From assembly GCA_964247055.1 (NCBI GenBank), contig OZ176056.1:5580001-5644000 (forward strand): 64,000 bases of DNA, read 5' to 3'. The notes below the pieces were generated by a model. It worked only from the letters and a program-made list of their open reading frames with translations. It had not been told where the DNA came from and ran no database searches. The position numbers and the translations under genes are program-made. The stretch is from Paragordius varius (taxonomy: Eukaryota > Nematomorpha). Below are positions 56,490 to 64,000 of this stretch, piece by piece (the stretch's first letter is position 1; each line of letters opens with the position of its first letter).

Positions 56490-59400
56490 ATTATAATGAT
56501 GTTAATGGTTGGTTGGTTTTTCCTAAGTCGTAAACGACTTTTTGGATATAGTTTTAACTATTTCTTTCCATTTTTTTCTATCTTTAACCGCTATATTGAG
56601 CTCTTTCAGTGTCATTTTGGTCTCTTCTTTTATCATATCCAACCACCTCATCGGTGGTCGGCCTCGTTTCCTTTGCCCTTCTACCTTCCTAAACATTGTA
56701 TCTTTCTCCAGAGAATTCGATCGCATGACATGACCAAAATATGTTAACTTTCTTTTTACAATTATCTCCATGATGTTTGTTTTAGGTTTTATTTCTGTAG
56801 TTAGACTTTCATTCTTAATTTTATCCTTCCAGGTGTATCCTAGCATCCTACGCCAGCAGCTCCTTTCAAAAGCCATGAGCCTTTCTTTGTCCCTTTTTCT
56901 GAGAGTCCAACTCTCACATCCATATGTGGTGACCGGGAGAACGAAACAGTAGAGTAATCTTTTTTTGGTTTCAACTCCTACGCTTTTGTTTTTCCAAATC
57001 TTTATTAATTTGGTCATCGCTTCTCTACCCAATCCTATTCTCTTTCTGATGTCAGGAGTTGAGACCCATCCTCTGAAATTATTGCGCCCAAAAACGTTAA
57101 CTGTTTAACTATTTCTATTTCTACTCCTTCTATTATAATTGTAGGCTTTTTTCCTGTACATAATATTTTGGTTTTGTTAGGATTAAGCCTAAGACCATAC
57201 CTCAAACTTTCCTTTCGAATCTCTTCAATCAATCCCTTCAAATCATTTGCACTTTCAGCTATAAAAGTGGTATCGTCTGCAAACCTTAAATTATTGATTG
57301 TTCTCCCTCCTATTCTTACTCCAATATTTTTACCATCCAACTTCCTCATTATCATTTCTGTGCACATATTGAACAGATAAGGGGATAAGCAACACCCTTG
57401 TCTGACTCCTTTCAAGATTGGTATTTCGTCTGTGTCCCCCGCTGGTGTTCTAATAATCGCTCTTTGTTTTACATACAGAGAGCTAATCAATCTTATTAAG
57501 TGAGACGATACCCCTACTAACTTTAATGTTTCCCACAAGGAGTCATAGTTAATTGAATCGAATGCTTGTCTGTAATCAATAAAACACATGTATAATTCTT
57601 TCTGGAACTCTTTTGATGTTTCCATTATCCTTCTCATGTTTGAGATATGATCTCTTGTGCTTTTTCCCTTCATAAATCCGGCTTGATTTTCTGGTATTTC
57701 TGTCTGTATGATACTGTGCATTCTGTTTTGTATTACTTTTAGTAAGACCTTACTAGCGTGGCTAATAAGAGATATGTTCCGATAATTCTCGCATTGGAGT
57801 ACATCTCCTTTTTTATATATTGGGAGATATACAGATGATGCCCAATCGTTTGGCCACTCACATGTTTCCCACACCTTTTGACATAACTGGTGTAACTTTT
57901 CAACGGGAATAGCTTTTATAAACTCTATTGTTGTCTAATCCCATCGCTTTGTTGTTAGGAATTTGTCTTAAGGCTAATTCAACCTCCTCTCTTAATATAT
58001 CTGGATCACGTTCTTCTTCTTTTAATTGCAACACCTTTGTTTGAGGAGCCTGATAGAGTTTTTGGGTGTATTCCTTCCATCTTTCTCGTACTTCTGTTTG
58101 TTTGCACAATATGGTGCCATTCTCTTTTTTAATCTTTTGTGATGATATAAAAGGTTTATGAGTCATTTGCTTCAGTTTCTGGAACATTGGTTGCATTAAT
58201 CCTTTTTTGTTATTTAATTCCACTTCCAGACATTGTTTATTAAGAAAATCTTCGTAATCCTTCCTTGTTTGTCGTTGAAATTCTTTGTTATATAATTTTA
58301 CCATTTTATTATCACCTCTTGATTTAGCTTTTCTCCTCTTTTCTGCTATCTCTATACTCTTTTCTGATATCCATTTGTTATCTTTCCTCTTTACTCTCTG
58401 CACTTTTTCTTTTGCCACTTCATTAACAGCATTTTTTATCGTTCCCCATAATTGTTCTGAGCTACATCCATTGTCCAATCTTCCTAATCTATCTTTGGTT
58501 TCTGTTCTAAAACTATTTGGAATGTTCCGAGTGTCATATCTGTATATCTGTTTAACCTTATTTTTAATTATTTTAAGTTTGATTTTGGTTATTAAAAGCT
58601 CATGATCGCTAGAATCGCTGCTTTTGCTTGTTTTGGTATCGATTATAGAGCTTTTCCATTTTTGAGGACACATTATGTAATCAATTTGATTCTTATATTT
58701 ACCACATGGAGAGGTCCATGTGTATAACCTCCTTTTGTGTTGTGGAAACCATGTGTTGGTTATCATCATCTCATTTTCTTGACAAAAATTGATCAGTGCT
58801 TCCCCGGCCCTGTTTCGTTCTCCCAATCCATATGGCCCGACTATTTGATCTACTCTACCTCTACCAACTTTGCTGTTCCAATCCCCTCCTATGATAATCA
58901 TATCTCCTTTCTTCGTTTCATCCAAAACTATTTGCAACGTTGCATAAAAGTCCTCTATGTCTTCTTTGGGAGCGTTTGACGTAGGAGCATAGACTACTAT
59001 GTATGTAAATTTAAGTGGCTTGGCATTCAGCCTAATACTCATGATTCTGGGTGTATATGGTGTATAACTAATGAGACTTTTATTTAATTTGTTTTTTATT
59101 AATACTGCAACGCCTTCTGATTTCTGGTCATCTCTCCCCGATCTTAACAATGTATAATTTTCGTTTTGTACTTTCGCGCTACCTTTTTGCTTGGTTTCCG
59201 TTAGACCCAGTATATCTATGTTCAATCTTTCCATTTCCTTTTCAATTATCACCTGTTTGGTTGATGTTAAGGAACGTACATTCCAGCATCCAACTTTGAA
59301 AATTCTTGTTAAGTTCATTTAGTAAAACTATTTTTTGGCAGTAATAAACGAGGGTGGTTTGCCATTGCCTTCCCTCTCACTTACCCTCTTTACAAAAAAT
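56490..59400 (-). mobile_element. RTE-like LINE, nearly intact
   Basis: The 5' flank (59390-59330, minus) carries the GGCAATGGCAAACCACC motif common before such ORFs. The ORF starts at 59318 with an AP endonuclease (GCWNVRSL, LGLTETKQ, IIGGDWNSKVGRG, SDSSDHELL). RT follows in 57035-57874 (YRNISLISHASKVLLKVIQN, CFIDYRQAFDSI, VRQGCCLSPYLFN, LRFADDTTFIAES). The 3' domain is 56523-57032 (VTTYGCESWTLRKRD, CWRRMLGYTWKD, YFGHVMRSNSLEK). Two frameshifts, near 57928 and 57058, split an otherwise continuous frame; stops are otherwise absent, so it inserted recently. The short 3' end has a ggttggttgg-like tail. Confidence 0.9.
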
Positions 59401-60377
59401 AAATATCTAGAATAATTAAAATTAAAGAGTAATCTTTATAAATGTTGTTAATTTGGATAAATTATAAATATTGATATTTTGCTCTGTCTGGCAATCATAA
59501 AGGAAAAATATAAAGAAATTATGGCTAGGCTAGTAAAAATAAAATAATTAGGCACCAAGGAGTAGAGAAAAAAAAAAAGAGAGAGAATCAATATTTATCT
59601 GAATAAAGGTTTATTTGGAATTACTTTTATGTTCAGCTGATGGACAATTTTGTTAGCTAAATTTTAACCTCTTTATCCATAAAACCACTAATTTTATTAC
59701 TTATGATAATTGAAATTAGATTATGCCATAAAAATTTTGGGAAAAAGCAATTTAAATTTTTCTCATTCAGCCAAATTCCAAACATACCCAAATATCGCTT
59801 TTACAAATTATTTTTTAATATCTTAAAATTTTGCCAATATTTATATTATACATTTCAAACTCAAATGTTTTTTTCATTCTAATCATGCATGGGCCTTAAA
59901 AATATTTAACTTTTAAAAATATATGCCAATGGTGCTAAATTGTATAAGGTGTAGCATCAAAAATAAACCAAATTAATGGGTATTTAAAAATTAGATTATA
60001 AGATTCTAGATACGGCAATACCGTTTATAATATTTAAACATTAATAAAACTTTCTCTAAAATTGTTTCCCTCAATATTGATTATGCAATTTAGGCAATAT
60101 TTAAAAAGTAATATTAATTATTTAAACTTTTGGCACAGATTCGTTGCATTGACATCTTTAGAACATGGCTTTAAACTTTTGTAGTTACCGATCCCATTTA
60201 TGATTGCGAGTACCCCAACAAATATAAAAGAAAAATAATAATTTCGAAATAACACTTAGAAATTTTGTTGATAATATTTATCAGGATTATTCCGGTTTTG
60301 AGAGGTTGACAAAAATAAATCTACATTTTTTATAAATTTCTATAACATTTTCTAATTAATAGTAAATTTATACAAGA
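59401..60377. other. Intergenic AT-rich stretch
   Basis: I see no gene, RNA or clear element here; only AT-rich unique-looking sequence with an A-run near 59568-59580. Confidence 0.4.
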
Positions 60378-61515
60378 TACTAGCTGACCCTGTCTTTTGG
60401 TGTGGCGTAGTCTCACCGATAAATATTTTTAATAATTTGCAATAAGTAGTTAATGGAGATAAAAAATAATAATAAACATATTTAATAAAAAGAATGACTT
60501 TAATTATTTTTATACGGATTTTTCATATGATGAAATATTGTTCACTCGAAATTGACCATATTTAATCTATCCCTTATTAAAGATATTCAACTATCATTGG
60601 ATTTATTTTAAAATTTTCGTTTTACGAAATCATGGTTAAAAGTTTTAATTTGAAATTGTGTTCAAACAGCGGGGATCAAGGGAATAAAAAGTAAATCATT
60701 TGTGGTCCCTTTTTAAAGGAAAGTATGAAATTATACAAATTCCCCAGAAATGTGTTTAACTGAACTCGAATGTCTTCTTAAGTTTTTTGAAAATTAGCTC
60801 CAAAACTACGCTTATTTTGTATGGCGTCTAAGTTTTAGGCTGGTAGACCCCTACCCATAGACCTATATGGAATAAGCGCAGAGTTAAATTCTTTGCCTTT
60901 ATAATATTAACGACTATTAAAAAAATCCACCTTAATTTTTACCTAATTACAGGTAATATTTCGAGCTTTTAATGAGCTCCTATGGCTTCATAAACCTGTA
61001 AATTAGCTCCAAAACAATGCAATTTCTATATAGTGGCGCAGTTTTAGCGGTTATCTGTTTTCCCAGTACCTAATGTTAAAAACACAAAACTAAAATTTGT
61101 GCCTTTAAACAGAAAATAACTCGAAATTTCAGTAATTTTAACGGTCTGGGAAAAAATTATTTAGTTTTTTTTAAAAAATGGGATCTTAAGGGGGAAACGG
61201 GTAAAAAGGAGCCTAAATTGAAAGTGTAAGCCGAAATCGAAAAAAGTAAAAATAATCATATTTGAAATCGAAAGGTACAACACCTTTTCCGGAAAATTGT
61301 CTCAAAGACACGATTTTTCTGGACTTCTGTTGTCAAAAAACCCGTTATTTACACGGGGCGGGCCCTAACTGGGAGCCTAATTCAATAAAAGGGCGGAGCT
61401 ATTGTCGGGGCAATGTTAATATTTTTTGACATTTGGATTTGAATCGGTCTACCCGTTTTCCGGAAACAGATCAAAGCCAGCATTTTCCATTTTTATAATA
61501 TATAGATCATAATGA
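60378..61515 (-). repeat. Dispersed repeat, copy 2 (inverted relative to 4670-6040)
   Basis: It begins atactagctgaccctgtctt, the inverse of the right end of copy 1, and matches it over many blocks (for example cgaatgtcttcttaagtttt, ttaaattctttgcctttata, ctgtaaattagctccaaaac). The distal part (61320-61515) is GC-richer (acggggcgggccctaac, ccggaaacagatcaaagcc). Non-coding. Confidence 0.55.
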
Positions 61516-62770
61516 TCGGAAATGATGATATAAACATTCCGAACCAAAAGATTTTATGATAATAACAATAATTTTACAAGTTTAAAAACATTTTTTGTTA
61601 AACTGTACTTTTATCACACGTGACCCCATAATTTTGGTACGCGACCCATAATTTAAAAAGCCCTGCTTTAGAATGTTCTACCATAGAAAGAAGTTTTTTA
61701 TATAAAAACAAAATCTTTTTGGGATATTATAAATAATTTTGACATTATATTTGTTTTAATACATTTGCATTTTTTAACAAAATTTTACGCTATAAACGAT
61801 TTGGTTTTTTTGGCTGATTTGGAAAATAGAATACATATCAGTCCTTATAAATTGTCTAAATCAAAATCTTATTAAAAGATGCATCCAATAATTATTTAAA
61901 TCAATGAGAGTATGTTTTTTACCCTGCTAAAAGCGGTCACATCATGACACAATTGATCAAGACATGTAAAAATGTCACTTACCTATACATAGGAAAATAC
62001 AAGTCTTGTAACCCGAGCCTAAAATCGGTTACAAAACGGTTTTCAAAATTTTTTCTCCGATTTTCACATTTTTTTCGTTTTTAGAACTGGTTCTCAATAG
62101 AATAAAACCGATTCTTAAAATGGTCCCGATCGTATATCCAAATATCTGTTATTCTGAAAACATTCACATCTAAGCACACCTATTATATTAAATTAGATAT
62201 GTAAGGGTTAATTCATTTATTTTTTGCCATTTAATCATCTCACAAATTCCTTTAGTCATAATTAAAAATACCCTTTTTAAAATTTTAAACTTAATAGTTA
62301 GAGGTTTCTTTTCTTAAAAATAATAAAGTTAGTTGTGAACCACTAATAGATATCTCGTTGATAATCCTGCAAGTTTGGAAAAAACGTTTTAAGTGTAACT
62401 TTTAATGTTTAAAATTAGCGTTATGTGATCTTTTAATTTATAATTCCCATTTATAGCAATGGTATTCTTGTACTTCAAAATACTTTACATAAAGTGGTTT
62501 TTTATCCTCAATTGCAAAAATAATGTTTTAAAGGATCCAACAAAAAAAAGGCATACAGATGCATTTTAAATCATTATAGGAGCGTGTAAATTGAACCGGT
62601 TAAAACGTTTCTTGAAAATTTTAACTCCTTCCAGCTCCTATTCATTATATTTTTTGGTTTCAAAACCGTTTTTTAAATTGGATATTCCAAAACGTTTTAA
62701 ATTGTTAAAACTGTTTTGGTTTCCAAGCCCTGAATACATAATATTTCGCATAAAATTTGCGTGTGTAAAA
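61516..62770. other. 3' flank of the glutamate receptor gene
   Basis: AT-rich sequence without a recognisable gene. The plus-strand frame 62591-62815 looks fortuitous. Confidence 0.4.
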
Positions 62771-62772
62771 AC

Positions 62773-62778
62773 CTTTAT
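62773..62778 (-). promoter_or_regulatory. Putative polyadenylation signal of the glutamate receptor gene
   Basis: AATAAA on the minus strand about 45 bases after the stop codon. It is a plausible hexamer, but such motifs are frequent in AT-rich DNA. Confidence 0.35.
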
Positions 62779-62822
62779 TGATAAATTAACAGTAAATGCA
62801 AAAGGTAGATCATAACTGATAT

Positions 62823-63646
62823 TTAAACTTGTATTTTGAACCAATTTTTACGACTTGTGACACTCTTAGTGCTACTTCCCTCTGCAGAAGTTATCGAAGA
62901 ATTTCCTTTAGTACTAATCTCCTTCAATTTGGGATTTTTATTGCGTGTCGCCTTCTGTAAATGAAATAGCAATTTAAAGTGCACAATTGAATGATGCAAA
63001 AATAAGAAGGGATATACTTTTGGCTTAGCAGTTAGCGTATGAGAACGATACACAAACTCAAGGATGGCCATGACCAAAGAAATACATAATCCACCAATAA
63101 GTATATAGAAAATACCAGCCACATTGCTCAGCGTCAATTCATTTTTTGTTACATCCTAGATGAAAATAATTTTAAAATTATCTGATAACTTGATTACATT
63201 GTTGCCAGTTGTGGTTCCGCATTCACCTTTATCATACCACCATTTGTTCTTAAGCCGTTGCAAATCTCCATCTTCCCGTAATTTTAAAACGGCAAAGGTT
63301 ATAGAATCCCTGGAGATTGTTAAAAGACAATATTAACACTATCTTTAAAAATTATGCAAAATATCTTTAAATTTGAGTTGTGTTAAAAATACACAAACCT
63401 TAGATCAGAATCAAGGGGGGTCGCCACCCCATAACCCTTTGAATCCAAATTCTCTCCAACTTTAATTGTATCACACGGTTTTCTATTGCTTATGTAATCG
63501 TTGGTTGTGGACTCCAGCAAATAAGCGTATTTTCCTTTCGACTTTCTAACGCGTTCGACACCTTCTTGTGTTGTTTTGACAAAAACCGATGGTTTCTGTG
63601 TACTCATGAATTGCCACATTTTTTCATAGACTGTAACTTTGGATGT
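62823..63646 (-). CDS. AMPA-type ionotropic glutamate receptor, 3' exons (partial)
   Basis: This is the end of a ligand-gated cation channel of excitatory synapses. Exon 63646-63399 gives the S2 ligand-binding lobe: [64 protein letters not shown]. Its ESTTNxY holds the glutamate-contacting acidic residue. Exon 63309-63198 gives the rest of S2 ([30 protein letters not shown]). Exon 63155-62823 gives [17 protein letters not shown], i.e. transmembrane M4, and a basic cytoplasmic tail ending KIQV-stop. Introns are 89 nt and 42 nt. The SKGKYA and [10 protein letters not shown] blocks favour the invertebrate GluA class. A polyadenylation signal (tttatt on plus) is at 62773. The rest of the gene is beyond the right edge. 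Confidence 0.94.
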
Positions 63647-64000
63647 CTAGTTTTAAATATGATATTATTAATTCGTTGATTTGTCCATGAATAATATATT
63701 TAATGTTTATATCCTTTCTAATTGTAATAATTTTATTTTTCCATTATAGGTTTCAGATCACCCAATTTAATGAATATGATATTCATCAAAAATACCGTTT
63801 TATTTAATTGAATTCGTTAAAAATATTTTTGACATTCCGAATGTTCTTGGGTAAAAAAAGATATACGTTTTAAGATAATACTAGGCGCAAAATGGCCATA
63901 TAATATATTGATAAGTAACAATATTACTAGCCAATAAAAATAAACAACGAATATATTCAATGACGAAAACATTTACTTCTACTGTGAACTATCAAGGTAA

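Noticed and set aside
57168..57380. Plus-strand open frames over 56496-58979
   Set aside because: They are antisense shadows of the RTE-like LINE coding sequence.

Overview
This is an AT-rich, intron-containing window from an invertebrate animal. The genes are a glutamate receptor of invertebrate AMPA type, an SLC6 transporter and a DENND5 (Rab6-interacting) homologue, set among RTE-like LINEs, Ty3/gypsy remnants, a tRNA-derived SINE and many short inverted-repeat elements. I cannot name the phylum. The bilaterian gene content is clear. The extremely short introns would suit a lineage with shrunken introns (some flatworms or dicyemids, for example), but that is only inference.

Layout from left to right. 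The first two coding exons of an SLC6 transporter lie on the minus strand at 364-594 and 3586-3952; the gene runs off the left edge. From about 4 to 19 kb there are no convincing genes. That stretch holds three adjacent foldback elements with minisatellite ends (7061-10825), a further foldback element (11221-11940), LINE scraps, and a degenerate gypsy pol on the minus strand (15541-18460). A three-exon gene for a small secreted four-cysteine peptide lies on the plus strand at 19653-21313. It converges on a DENND5-type gene that fills 21653-54819 on the minus strand.

I rebuilt the DENND5 gene as 35 coding exons whose phases agree at every junction. Its large introns hold most of the mobile DNA: an inverted repeat at 27.6-29.7 kb, two SINE copies, a roughly 3 kb-arm palindrome of two gypsy copies (35.1-41.2 kb) and degraded LINEs (49.5-54.1 kb). 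A nearly intact RTE-like LINE (56.49-59.40 kb) separates DENND5 from the 3' exons of the AMPA-type receptor (62823-63646, minus), which enters from the right edge.

The most striking observation is a set of GT...AG introns only 23-24 nt long (possibly also 21 nt) in SLC6 and DENND5. Removing them eliminates an in-frame stop, repairs a frame and restores family motifs. They sit in the same genes as 4-7 kb transposon-laden introns. Other points are a new secreted peptide gene, back-to-back polyadenylation signals between convergent genes, and three foldback families that share one terminal motif but carry different subterminal repeats.
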